Assembly: GCF_901933205.1 (NCBI RefSeq)
Contig: NC_044586.1
Location: forward strand, 17,802,569-17,866,568
DNA from: Camarhynchus parvulus
Taxonomy: Eukaryota; Chordata; Aves; Passeriformes; Thraupidae
Reading direction: 5' to 3'
Length of the DNA stretch: 64,000 nt
Both the position numbers and the translations under genes were made by a program. A model generated the notes under the pieces. That model saw only the letters and a list, made by a program, of their open reading frames with translations. It had not been told where the DNA came from and ran no database searches. Below are positions 12,605 to 24,860 of this stretch, one piece after another (position 1 is the first letter of the stretch; the number at the start of each line of letters is the position of its first letter).

Positions 12605-15600
12605 GACTATCTGTTTAGGAATAATTCTGAATATTTGCTATTCAATTGCAAGAAAAAGAAATAGAGTGGGGCCCTGAACCCATTTAATGCTGGACATGTT
12701 AGGACACCTCCAGGATGTAAGGATTACCTTTTGTAGTTAAAGCAATGGCAACAGCTTTCAAGTTCTCTAACGTGACATAATGTAGGCAAAAAACAAACAA
12801 CAAAAAAGCCAAAAACCAGTCACAAAGTCAACACTAAATCTTCATGGATCTAGATCAAGAAGCAATCTCTGAATCCAAAATCCTACCAGACACGTATGAC
12901 CCTGCTGTTTGACAAGATATCAAGTGATTTGGGGCTATAGAGATCCCTTTATCTCCTAGGTAACTTAGTTTACTGAAACAGGGAAATTAGCTTTGTACTA
13001 ACTTCTTGTACTAACACTGCTATTTATGGCTGTTCTATCTGCAAGAGGTAATCAGTGATTTCTGATGCTGAGTTTGAACAGGGAGAGGGTCAGACTAATC
13101 TGAGTTTACCAGGAAACAAAATACAACCAGCATAGGAACATAAGGACACATAAGGTCACTGGCCAGTTGCTTGGTTTAAATTCCTCAGTGTATCTAAACA
13201 CAGAAGTAACCCTCAGAAATTAATGCAATGTATTCTTTCCTGTGAGGGCACTGAGAATATTTAAAACTGCTGAAGTGCGGAAAGATGTACCAGGTGAAAT
13301 ACCTGAAAGCTGTCAGGCACATGCATCTGTGTTTTAGCATCAGGCAAACCACATGAACCCTGTTCCAGTGGGTTCTCACTTAGGAAGTCTGAGCATTTTT
13401 CCCATGGAAATTAAATGCTAAAATTAAAATTAAAATTGCATCATGGGCACTGTGATATGCATCTGGGGCTTTGCACAGTTTGGGTGATTGGATTATTTCT
13501 TCTGTTCTCTGAATGCAGATCGCCCAAGGAAGATAGAGAGGAAGATCACCTTTTCATCACCTCATTTCCAGACAATAATGAAAGCCTTCTAAACATTTCA
13601 TTTTTGTAAATTTGCTTCTCTGCATGGGGGTGCTGCCCACTCCCAGTCAGAAGTGGACAAAACCCCTCCATATCCTGGTGTTCTTATCTCCATTCAGGGA
13701 GACAGTATTAGCATGGCAAGAGTAAGAGACAATAAAGGAAGGTTTGATTTTCTAATAGTCTTGAAAAATTAAGAGTGAACCTGGATCATCAAATTATTTT
13801 TTAAAGAAATTTTAGTGAAGTAAACTAATGGTTTGACTTCTTTCTCACTCAAAGTACTGGAATAAGTTTTTAAGTTGTCTCTGTGTTTTGCAGGTTCTTC
13901 ATGAGTAAAGCACTGATATAACAGAAGGGACATCACCCAATATTTTAGAATACTATGATAGAACTTCAAAAATATCATATAATTATTTTCTCTGGGCATT
14001 TGTGCAGTAGAATTTGGCCAAATGCAGGAAACTCTAGATAAAGACAGTGACTGATTTATAATTTCAAACTAATAAATTAATTGAGTACAGGTTTTTTGTA
14101 TCTATTCATAAGAAAACTCAAAATAGTTTTAAATTCTGACAGTGGTCCTGTATTGTGGATTAAATCTACACAGTGAGGGAATTAATTTTGCATAATCCAT
14201 TTATCAAAAAAGAAAAAGACAACAATTAACATTGTCAAAATAATGTTTCCTAAGACGTTTCCAAAAGCAATTCATTTAAGGAAATTATTTTTAAACTTTA
14301 TGCATTTTATTACTGGCACACTCTTAACTTCACTAAAAAGGTTTACAAGATACTATTGAATTTTCTCATTTGCCATTTTCCAATTGTATTACTTCTAACA
14401 CATTTGCCTTCATTATTCAAAAAAAAGGGATCCTATTTCTTAATGCATCTTTTTCCCCTGCTCGCAGTGCCATATGTGTATTTTTAAGTACATGTTTATA
14501 TGGACCAAGCACTGAAATCTGGGCAGATGCCAGCTGTATGTGGATACCACATCTTTCTCCATGTTGCAAATGAGTGGTTTGGCTGCTTTAGGACATCATC
14601 AAAAGTATTGGCAAAAGCATATGAACCATATGAATTTGTGGAAATGTGACTTTACAAAACTTGGTGGCAAGGTCCACTCTATTACTTGCTGTACAGATTA
14701 AAACATCCACAGGAAGATCAAATAAGAAGCAATTTGGAATGAATTACAAGGAAGCTGAGAATGCAAGAGAGTGTCAGGGTACAAAGGATATGGATGCAAA
14801 GATAAGGGTACAAAAGGGTTTAACAGCATTTAATGACTTCAACATTTTCAAAGCAATTCAGTAGGATTCACAAGAATTATAACAGCACCTTAGCTATGGA
14901 TTTGAGGAAGGAACATTCATACCAGAATCAGTTCACACACACACAGAGGTAAAACCTGTGTGTGCAAAGGCACCTACCCAGAGTTCCCCTTGGGATCTGT
15001 GAAATACTCACATCAAACCCCCTGGAGTTTCCCAAAGGGAAGGGTTGCGCCTCAAGGCCTGTGGAAGTGTGGGCTGGGGGATGTTCTTGTTGTCAGTAAC
15101 AATCCTTTGTGCATCACAAGCTTGAGGGTTTGGAGCCCCACCAAGGGTCCCACTCAGATGGAGTTGCTGGCACAGCCACTGCAATCCAGGAGAGCTCAGA
15201 GGGCCTCACTCAGGACTGAATGCTGTTTATAGGGTCTCCAGATGATGCTTTTGGTCACCACTAAGTTTCCATCCTGGCAGTAACCCAAGCTGGTAACTAC
15301 TGCCCTTCTCCTGCCCAAAGTGCAGCATCAATTGTAACATTTCATTCAGGCTAAAATTCCCAGTGGGGCTGTTTCACTCAGGACATGATTCAGGTAAAAA
15401 AAGATTAAAAAATTGTTTATCCTTTGGTTCCCACTTTGGCGGGGTAGCTGATGGTCCAACCTCTGCCAGGCAGGAGCTCCTGGTACGATCAGTGAATGCC
15501 TCATGGCTCCATTGGTTTCCTCAAGGCATCATTCACCAGTTCGGTCAAGGCTTATCAGGATCTTCTGAGATCACAGAGCAGGCCCAAGGATGGGGAAGGG

Positions 15601-15645
15601 AGGGGAATAGATTAGGGACGTACCCACCACAGTCTATTGAAAAAA

Positions 15646-15646
<1 letters not shown>

Positions 15647-15682
<36 letters not shown>
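15647..15682. repeat. compound (AT)n-(GTAT)n microsatellite
   Basis: A run of A leads into twelve AT units (15647-15670), followed directly by three GTAT units (15671-15682). Such compound arrays are usually length-polymorphic. Confidence 0.92.
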
Positions 15683-18499
15683 TTACACAATAAACAGTAA
15701 ATTGAATTGCAGACAAAAAACTCTGGTTAGATTACCAGTTCTAGAAAGAAATCCTCTTTGAATACCTTGTGAGGTATTTTGATCTTGGCAAGGAAAAGAA
15801 AATATAATTGTTTGACCATTGAACTCTTGTGGTAATTAAAGGCTAACATGATCATCAGAGCCTGCTTCCTGGGATTATATCAACAATTAAACACCCACTC
15901 TGAAGAATTGCTAGATAAATATTTTACTGTCTAGTTCCTAAATCAGTTTTCATCAGAACACCAAAGGGCCCTTGTCAGCTGTGCTGATTTAGTATCTTTC
16001 TTTCTCCCAAGTAAAACACAAAGAGAAGTCAACAGATATTATGGGGAGAAAAAATGGAGCAAGTTGTAGGTGTACAAGCATACATAAAAATATGTATTTA
16101 TATCTCAAGAAAAGTCTTAGGAATGGGGAAGGGTAGAGGAATGTAATCTTGTTTTTCTTATTATTTCTAGTGAATGTATGAACCATTGCATGAATCTGAC
16201 AGATTCTCAGTACAGAACATTTTAACACATAGAGGTTTATTTTCTGGGAAAATGCTTATTTGCATTTGGAATTTTTCAGGAAATACTGCAAAGGTTTTAG
16301 GTAAAAAAGCTTTGGGGACGCCTAAGGTTGGGTGGTTTATATTCTTCTTCTTTTAGCTTCTACGATTTGTGTAATTAGTACTCTACTACAAAATAAATAC
16401 ATTTGGAATTGGACAAATTTGGAAAATAAGTATTAAAAAATTCTTGCTAGACTTTTTTCCCAAAATTGATGTCTATCTGTATGTCCCTGAAACTGCTGTT
16501 TAGATAGTTGATTACCAGAGGAAACTGAAACTACCATTATTTAGGGACGTTCTCCCACAATAGATCATTACAAAAAATTCCATTAGTTCTATTAATAAAA
16601 AATGGTTTCTGTTATTACTCCATGCAGTTTATATAGTGAATTTATCATTCATATTAATTAAACAGTGAATTGCTACTTTGATACCCAAGATTAACACAAA
16701 TACCACACAAATTATTTTTACAATAGTGCATATAACCAAGGAGAAAAAATTAACTACTCAAGATTGCTGGGTATAATTGCTTGGGTGTGCCTTTTCTTTG
16801 TGTGCTTTTTGTTTTCCCCGAATCTCCTGTTCTTCTTGTTTGATAACTGCTTTTAATTTTGTATCAGATACAGTAAGATTCCCATCCCTGCACTGGTTTC
16901 TGGCATGGAATGCAGCTGCTTGGGGGGATGCAGGAGTTTTGTCCCTTGCTCTGCAGTTTTCAAGCTTCCACCATCTTCAGAACAGGCAATGCAGCGAAGG
17001 GATGGATGGCTCAGAGCTTCCACACACTCTGCCAGAGGATTTTTCATTAGTTCAACTGGCAGGAGTATCAAATCCAACAACTCCAAAGGGATTAAAGAAC
17101 AATCTTTTTGCTGTAAAAACAAATCAAATCACGCTGGGTTCTCTAACTGAGTTCTTAAAGGCAGGGATGTCACTTACCAACTGTTTATACAACCTCGAAG
17201 AAATAAACCCCAACAAAAACCCAACAAACTGAATTTCAATTGCCAGCATTTTGAGAAAACCAAGGCGATTTTTTATATTAAAATTGCAAACTGCTGGATG
17301 GATAAGCTCTGAAATAGGAGTTGGGGATTGTTTTGGCAGCTGCTCCTGTTTTCCAAGGGTCAGCCATGCAGCCAGGAGGAGCTGGAGAGAGCCCCTGTGC
17401 TTCCACCCTGAGATTCACGTGAGCCATCTTCTACATGGACAACTGGCATGGGCTCTGCAAGGCTAAAAACAGAGTGTGCTTCAGGAAAAAGCATCAAACT
17501 TCCTCCAAATGCAGTCATTTGTTCGATTAAGACATTACTATGTGAAGTGCTTGTATCTTTATGCAATTACTGTTTTTATCAGAATGATGTGCAGCAGGTC
17601 ATGAGCAGTAAGGGATGCTCCAAACATGGGTAAATGAAAATCAGATTTAAAAAAAAAAGATCCATTTTCTAAAAAATAATTTCCTTCTGTTTTTGAGTTT
17701 TTCTAAGCTAAAGGCTGTCATGCAGTGGAAAGAGCATTATTATGCTGTGAAAAGAGTCATAAAGAGAATTTTGTATTATATCAATACTTAAAATATGCAA
17801 ATATGATATCTTCACAATGCCCCAAAATTATGCTTGGCATGAATTCTTAGCAACAATACAAATATCATCATCTTCAAATAAGCAGGTATAACATGCTGCT
17901 CAAATAGCTGTAAAAACAACCTCATCACAGCTCTGGGAGCATCCAGATTTCATCTTTGATGTAGGTAGATTTTAAGTAGGAAACGGAAGAAAGTTGTCTT
18001 AAGCATCAGGGTGTACTGGGATGAGCCTTAATGGGATGAGCAACTACATATTTAACGTGGCAAGGACACCTGCTGATGTGCATTTATAGAGCTGTTGTCA
18101 GTGTAAAACCAGAGTTTTAGTGCTGTGCAGGCAGAGCCATGGGGACTGAGTTCTGTGGCACAGCCTCCTCCTTCCCTCCCAAATCCACATTGAAACAAGG
18201 TGGCCTCCAGTGCCTCAGGTTAGCTGGAGTCTGCCTTGGTCACTACACCTAAACTGATGATTTTAAATAAAAAAGGACAGGAAGAAAATAGCAAAATGAG
18301 TTCTTACACAGATGTTTCATTGTGGGGTAGATACCCTTTTCCACCTCCTTTCAATGTAAGTAATTTCACAGGACTTGATCCTGACCTCCTTAAATTAACA
18401 ACCACTCCTCTGGCTTTGGTAGATTTATGCCAGCATTTGAAATCAGGATCAGATCTCAGCACTCCATTTTCTTTCATATTTTTTTTTCCTTCAGGTTTG

Positions 18500-18516
18500 A
18501 AAAAAAAAAAAAAAAA
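18500..18516. repeat. poly-A tract (17 nt)
   Basis: Seventeen A in a row. Upstream sequence shows no recognised retroposon, so it is recorded only as a simple repeat. Confidence 0.9.
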
Positions 18517-19679
18517 GCAGCTCTTTCTGCTCACTCCAGAGCAAGAGTGGCAGGAGGGTTTTGCCTAAGGAACAATGCATCTTTCTTGGTACACTGTACA
18601 GAATTCCCATCTTGTGCATTAGAATAGATGTTGAAACAGTTCTAATTAACATTTTTAATTTGCATTTTAATTGCCTGCCGGGGTGTGAAATGACATGCCT
18701 AGGTAAAGGAGCATTTTTCTTATTTGCAGGGGTGTGCACAGGCCCAGTGAGGCTGAAGTACCCTGGCCACTGGTCATTTTGCAGCCTCTCCCACAGCTAA
18801 GGCAGGGCCTGATCCAAATCACAATCATTTGAGTTGAAAGGATTCACATGGAGGTTTTTTTGCTTATTTATTGTTAATGAATGGGACTCCCATAATTATT
18901 TTCTGTCTGAAGATACACATGAAACCTTGATTTTAAAATTGCCAGTTGCAAAGATTCAGTGCAATCATTCAAAGGTTGTTTTGGCGGCTAATTACTCTCT
19001 TTGTAAAGGAAGTACCATATCCATACATAGGAATGCATACATTTTTAAGATGGTGTCCTTGTTTCAGACATGAATTTGCCTCTGTGCAACTTCCAGCTGG
19101 TGCACCCTGCAGTTACATAAAGGTCACAGCAAAATCAACTTAAACCTCTTCTGGTTTCAGCAAGACAGAGTCAACTTCCAAGATTTTCACCTCTTAAAAC
19201 AAATTTTCTGGCCCTTTCCCCATTTCCACAGGCTTTCCTGGAGTCAATTACAGCTCCTCAAATTCATGCTGAAGTCAGGGATGTCTGAACTGGGCATTTT
19301 CAAATCTCAGCCATAAGGATGCCAAAAGCAGAGGACGTGCAGCCTTTCTCTGCCAGCTTTGCCCAGTCAACTGCTGCATTTGCTCTTCTGGGCACACTTT
19401 ATGCCAGCCAGACAAACATCCAAGGCCTCTTTTATTAGAGCTCTTCTCCCTGAGGCAAGTTTCTCCATATCCTTGTGATGAGGGAATCAGGTTTATACAA
19501 GTCTGTGCTAAAATGTAGAACTGATTTGCTGTACCTCATTTTCTAAAACACTTTAGACCAGAGTGTTTTTGTGAGACATCCCATTCAGTATTTCCTGCAG
19601 TCCAACACTTGGTTCATCTTGAAAGTTTCAGTGATGCCTTTTGGGGTGGGGGAGGCAGTTTTCCGTATCAAGATGTAGC

Positions 19680-20740
19680 ATGTAATTCATATCAGGGCAG
19701 GAACCAGTATCTGGATGACCTTGCAAAAAATATAGCCTCTTCAAGATGATTCCTTATTCAATTACATCCTTTGGTTGGTTTTAATTCATTTATTGTGTGC
19801 CATGTTAAAATGATATCATTCCTCTTTCTTCCTCAAAATACCAGACAGAGGTGCCAAATCATGTGCTTTACAGAAGTCTATTACCAAGTCTATTACCTTA
19901 ACACTAATTCATTTGTCATCCAAACTTGTAATCTCATAAAAAGATATCAAATTAGTTTGAGAAGATCCACCTACCTTAAACCCACCTTGATTAGCATTTA
20001 ATTTTATTAGTCTCTTTTAATTCTTTATTGCTAAAACCTTGCACAATCAATCCCATCACTGCTTTTTTTCCCCAGGGATCAAAGTCTGGGTAATGCTCTC
20101 TTGCTTTGGCCATTCTCTCTCCCTTTTAAAAATATTGGCACAATTTCAGCCTTCTCTGGACTGCTGAGACTTCTCTCATGTCCTAGTGTGTCTGAACATT
20201 CATTCATTATTAGCAGCTTAAAAAACCTACCTTCTCAGATACAATTCTTAATCAAGAAATTTTGTAATTGCCATTTAACATGCTATTTCAGGACTTCTAG
20301 GCTTAGAAGTAACTGTGTGCAATGTCTCACCAGCACCACAGGCCATTTTTTCTGCAATAGCAAAGATATCTTAAAAGTCCACCATTTAAAAAATACCTCC
20401 CATTTCCATTACCTTTTGTATTCTTATTATTACTAGTTTAAGCCATTGATAGCCCCTTTGTGTGTTTTTTTTTTACTTGTTCCTTTTTAACACAAATTAC
20501 TCCCTTCATATATCTTTTTTTCTGAGTCTGCTTTTTATTTACCCTCCCAACCAGGATGAGGTTTTTTGAAACTCTTCTGAGTCTCCCTTTATTCTGGGAC
20601 TGTTCTTTGGCAAACTTGATTAAAAAGTTTGCAAATACCATCTCTATTTTCCAGCTTAAATGTTTTTCCTCCTCACCAGTGTGTTAAATTTGGCTTTATG
20701 AAATTTCTCTTTTGAAAGACAAAGAGTTTATCTGACATGG
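19680..20740 (-). mobile_element. old, diverged CR1 LINE fragment (ORF2 reverse-transcriptase region)
   Basis: Read on the minus strand, the order of phrases matches the CR1 reverse-transcriptase core: a lysine-rich stretch (about 20640-20440), a GTGCCAATATTT-like block, AATAAAGAATTAAAAGA, TTTGATATCTTTTTATGAGA, TAGACTTCTGTAAAGC, and finally an ATGGCACACAATAAATGAAT block. DFCKAFD-type coding can still be traced but is broken by stops and shifts. The AT-rich composition and heavy decay indicate an older CR1 than the GC-rich copies elsewhere in the window. The right boundary is the less certain end. Identification is from memory of CR1 sequences. Confidence 0.7.
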
Positions 20741-21072
20741 TTTATCTTCTCATTTTATGTTCACACAGTGGATGTGACCAAAGTTGTGCTGCTGATACCT
20801 CAAGCTGCTTCAGCACTCTCATTCTGTGAACGAGTTCTCCTTGTCCGCCAAGATGAGACATGATGTAGATGCCCCTGCTGGAAGTAGCCTTTCTGTCAGA
20901 AAATTGCCATGTGGGGACTTTAGAAATTCTGGCGGACTGAAATTTCCACTTTTTACCGTTTAGAACAAACCGCCTCACAATGACAAGTGTGGGGTATGCT
21001 GCAAACAATATTGACACGTGGTTGAGTAGTAGCTTCCTCTATAGGGATAAAAGATCAATTTAATTTCCTTTT

Positions 21073-21837
21073 ATGACAAAGTAACCCACCTGTTGATCAA
21101 GGGAAGCTGGTTGATGTAACCCTTTTGGACCTCAGCAAAGCTTTCAGTACTGCCTTTCCCAGGATCCTTCTGAACAAACTTTCCAGCCCACAGCTGGATA
21201 AACACATCCTGTGATGGGTGAGCAGCTGGCCCAGGGGTCAAGCACACAGGGTGACAGTGCCTGGCGTGACACCGGGCTGGCAGCAGTCACTGGTGCGGTC
21301 CCACAGGGCTCCATCATCAACCCTGTGTTTTTAAACATCCTCATTAATGATTTGAAGGAATATTAAGTAATTTTGCCAATGACACCAAACTGGGAGGAGT
21401 TGTTGACTTCCTCGAGGGCAGAGAGGCCCTGCAGAGAGCCCTGGACCAACGATGGGGCTGGGCAGTTCCCACTCTGTGAGGTTCCAAGGGGATTCTGCCC
21501 CTGGGATGGGGCACCCCTGGCTGTACGGACAGACTGGGAATGAGAGGCTGCAGAGCAGCTGCAGGAAGGGACCTGGGGGTTCCAGGCTGTGGCCAACCGG
21601 ACATGGGCCAGCAGTGGCCCGGTGCCAGTGGGGACAGCCCTGTCCTGGAGCACCAGGCCCAGCATGGCCAGCCAGGCCAGGGAGGGGACTGTCCTGCTCT
21701 GGGCTGGGCTGGGGCAGCCTCACCTCCAGTCCTGGGGCAGTTTTGGGTGCCACAACATAAAAATCATAAAAAGCACATTAAGCTGTTGGAGAGTATCCAA
21801 AGGAGGCCACAAGGATGGGGCAGGGTCTGGAGGGCAG
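21073..21837 (+). mobile_element. CR1 LINE, 5' segment of a copy split by an LTR
   Basis: The segment begins in the RT domain (GACAAAGTAACCCACC, then the degenerate equivalent of LLDLSKAF) and runs through the CCACAGGGCTCCATC, TTTGCCAATGACACCAAACT and GGTGCCACAACATAAAAA landmarks of CR1. Frameshifts and stops break ORF2, so the copy is dead. It stops within GGTCTGGAGGGCAG and resumes at 22640. Its 5' truncation is normal for CR1. Confidence 0.88.
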
Positions 21838-22639
21838 CGCGGCTGCACGTAAACTGAGCCCGGCTAGCCCCACAAATGGCACAGCCACAGCCTGGTTGGG
21901 CCGGCCGTGTGACCGCATCAGCTTAGGCTCCAGGCAAGGAGCAGCTGGGGCGAGCGGCCGGCTTCCAGGAACCTCTCCCACGGCTGAGGTGGGAGAAGGC
22001 GTCCCTGCAGAGGCAGAGCAGAGTTGGCGGCAGTATAGCAAAGTGCGGCGAGGCAAAGGAGCACACGAGGCAGGCAGCTGCCCGCAGTGGGGGATGGGTT
22101 TCTTGAGGAGGAGGAAATACAACACAGGTAGGAAACTGCAGGCAACTGCCCAGAATCCGCCCCTCGGGCAGGGCAGTTAAAGGATCCTCGAGGAGTGGAA
22201 CGAATCACAAGGAACCAATAACAATACATAACAAAACGATGAGCATGAGACCTTGACTAATCACAACATAACAAGGGAGTGGCTTCCCATCCTGCTCCAA
22301 TCACCCTCTGCCCCGGGTAGAAGTTTCTAGGACTGGGGTGTGGGCAGAAGGTGACGGACAGGAGGGTTGCCAGGGAAACATGGGAGGGGAAAACCAAGAT
22401 AATGAGGAAAACAAGGAGGGGTTACATAGATTGATGGGGAAACTGAAACAAAAGGGCGGGAGTTGCCATGGGAACCTGTGAGTGGCAGTTAACCAACTTG
22501 GGGAAGAAGGGGAGGGAGACCCTGAAACTGAACTTTGGGGAAGGCATTTTGAACAACACAGAACAACTTATAAAACTGAACAAATACAACACAGAACTGT
22601 GCAAAACCATGCAAAACAAACACCGCATGCACCACAACA
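21838..22639 (-). mobile_element. LTR-like insertion (802 bp) nested in CR1, with 6-bp target duplication
   Basis: The 802-bp block interrupts a CR1 element. The hexamer GGGCAG is present on both sides (21832-21837 and 22640-22645), and removing the block restores CR1 continuity across TCTGGAGGGCAG and TCTTTAGAGGAG. On the minus strand it starts TGTTGTGGTG, and its U3-like part contains ATTGGTTCC. No open frame of note is present. A 6-bp duplication suits a class II (ERVK-like) LTR, which is an inference. The minus-strand 3' end reads GCAGCCGCG and not the canonical CA, so it may be mutated or of a different class. It is GC-richer than the surroundings. Confidence 0.68.
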
Positions 22640-23060
22640 GGGCAGTCTTTAGAGGAGTGGCTGAGGGCACTTGGTCTGTTCAGCTGGAGAAGAAGAGACT
22701 GAGGGAGAAGCTGCTTGCAGTCTGCAGCTTCCTCACAGCTGAGAAGCAGGGGATCAGGAGCTGATCTCTTCTCACTGGTGACAAGTGATAGGACCTGAGG
22801 GGATGACATGAGGCTGTGTCAGGGGAGGCTTAGACTGGATATTAGGAAAAGGTTCTTCCCCAGAGGGTGGCTGGGCACTAGAACAGGCTCCCCAGGGCAG
22901 TGGTCACAAAATCAAATCTGCCAGAGTTGAAGAAACATTTGAACAACATTCTCATACACATGGTGGGATTCTTGGGGTTGTCTTTATCCTGTGCAGGGCC
23001 AGGAGTTGGACTTTGATGATGCTTGCAAGTCCCTTCCAACCCAGGATATTCTATGATTCA
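22640..23060 (+). mobile_element. CR1 LINE, 3' segment of the LTR-split copy
   Basis: CR1 resumes with GAGTGGCTGAGGGCACTTGG, followed by the CAGCTGGAGAAGAAGAGACT, GGGGAGGCTTAGACTGGATA and AGGAAAAGGTTCTTCCCC blocks. It ends in the avian CR1 3' terminus, CTTCCAACCCAGGATATTCT then ATGATTC. With the segment at 21073-21837 it forms one plus-strand insertion of about 1.2 kb. Confidence 0.9.
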
Positions 23061-24699
23061 ACTGAATGTAATGTATGAAGTGTGTATCACCTGGAGGGAC
23101 CCCACAAGCTTTGCTTCTTAGGTGTAGTGGATAATATTGAATAAATATTCCAGTTGACTAACTTCATAGTTGCCAACATCAACATTTTATAGTGTGAGCC
23201 ATTTTCATTTCCCTTTTGCCCAGTTGATCTCTTCTAAAGAGATTATAAACAACTTAATCAACATTCCTGTCATGTGTCATCCTATTAGGTTTCATTAATA
23301 TCAGCTAGTTGTAATGCATGGTTCTAAACAGCCAATTTCTATTCCTTGCATTTATTACCTGGGCTTTTAATCTTGATACATAATCAATTTAGGAATTTCT
23401 GCATACCATAGTCTGTCTCTATTATATGTTGCCAACACCGAGAATTTGAACAGTCTGAGGGTTTGGTGGTCCCTTCTTTTCAGACATTTCTGCTATTTGA
23501 AACCTCCCCTTGCAGCTCCAGACAGCCTTGTCTTCTGCAGAAGAGGAGCTCTTCCAAGCCATGCAGTTTTTCTGTTGCCCTAAAAAGCAAAAATTATTTA
23601 ATTTATACCTCCCAGTTAAGCAGCATTTTTACTGTCAGGTCCTTGCATCTTCTGATTTCCTTCATTTTCCTCCAAGCAGACATCCCACTCCCTCAGTCCC
23701 ATTCTGAGTGTAAATTTTATACAGTTAGATCATGAATCAGTGCAGCAACGTCTTCTGTTTTCAGGAGGTATTGTCCTTTGTGCTGTGGTTCCACTGTCAG
23801 CTCATCATTTTGGTGCCAGCCTGTCCTTTGTAGGATATTTTCCCTCCTCTTCTCCAAGCAACAGGAGCTGATCTTCCTCCCTGGTTTTGTCTTTCCCTGC
23901 TTCTCCAGGTACCCCGTGAGGGGATGTTCTCTGCCTTCCTCTGTCCCAGTACACAAAATTCCTCAGACTTGGGGAAATAGTAAGAAGGCTGTGCATCCTA
24001 TTTACTTATCAATCATCAATTGAACAACTTCTAAAGAAAAACCCTTCCCCAATGAATGGATCTTTTTGCTTGCCATAGTTCCAGTTCCTGCATTTGAAGT
24101 CTCATATCCCAGCCAAGCCTTTCCCAAATGGAAAGGAGGCTGATCTCAAGCAGCCCAGGAAAGTGAAGCACAGGGGGTGTCACTCTTGGCTTCTTCAGCT
24201 CAGCCAGAAAAGAGCAGGGCACAAAGATGAACATGGCTTCTCTTGAAAATGTCTTGAAAAGTTTCCTAAACCTTAGGGTGAGGTCATATAAAGACGCCTT
24301 TGACTCATTTAGATGCTCATTTTGATGAGCTCAGTGCTCATTCTTCTGCTGAATTGAGACGGACCAAGACCAGCACCTGCTTGTTCAGAGTGGGTTTTCT
24401 TTTTGCTCTCCGGAAACAACCAAAGCAAATCAAACTACTGCACTGAAGACATCAGAGCAGCAGAAAGAGAATTGGCAGACCCCAGGGTTTTGCTGTGGCC
24501 CTCTGTGTACATTAAGATTTGGAGTGGCTGCGGCAGCCAGATGAATGTGGTGGCTGCCTGGCACTGGCCACCACTCTGGACATTACCTTGAAGGATGCCA
24601 CTGTGTAGCCACGTGGGCTGGGGAGCAGGGCAGGTGTCTTCCCTTGGGGAGTGCAGGGCTTGAGCTTTCCATTCCACAGGCAGAGCATTTTACACCTTG
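23061..24699. other. intergenic sequence, no gene recognised
   Basis: Mostly AT-rich, becoming GC-richer after 24.4 kb. Open frames of 60-90 codons occur on both strands without motifs. The first part may be old repeat sequence that I cannot classify. Confidence 0.5.
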
Positions 24700-24860
24700 A
24701 GGGGGGTCCAACACCAGCAGGGATGCCCAGAGGGGTGATGAGCTCTGCACCTTTGCAGATCCTCAAAGCTCAGCTGGAGCAGCCCTGAGCAGCTGCCACT
24801 GCTTAAAGCAAGAGGTTAGACTGGGTACTTCCAGAGGTGCTCTGACCTGAGCAACTTGTA
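24700..24860 (+). mobile_element. possible degraded CR1 3' fragment
   Basis: The segment AAGAGGTTAGACTGGGTACT followed by TCCAGAGGTGCTCTGACCTG resembles the CR1 3' end phrase (a GGTTGGACTAGATGACCTCCAGAGG-like consensus). Only the last part is recognisable and the left boundary is a guess. Confidence 0.4.

Larger units (their letters stand above)
1382..19679. other. gene-free intergenic interval with only simple repeats recognised
   Basis: About 18 kb downstream of MPPED1 shows no supportable exon on either strand; open frames are short and motif-free. Simple repeats include C10 at 6366-6375, T23 at 8022-8044, an AAT repeat at 12586-12604, the AT/GTAT microsatellite at 15647-15682 and A17 at 18500-18516. 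Old degenerate repeats that I cannot recognise by eye may be present. Confidence 0.55.

Noticed and set aside
15363..15761. 132-codon plus-strand open frame
   Set aside because: Its end runs through the AT/GTAT microsatellite (an IYIYIYMYVC run), so it is not a plausible gene.
21778..22229. Open frames of 103-121 codons within the LTR-like insertion
   Set aside because: They overlap on both strands in GC-rich non-coding LTR sequence and cross the CR1 boundary.
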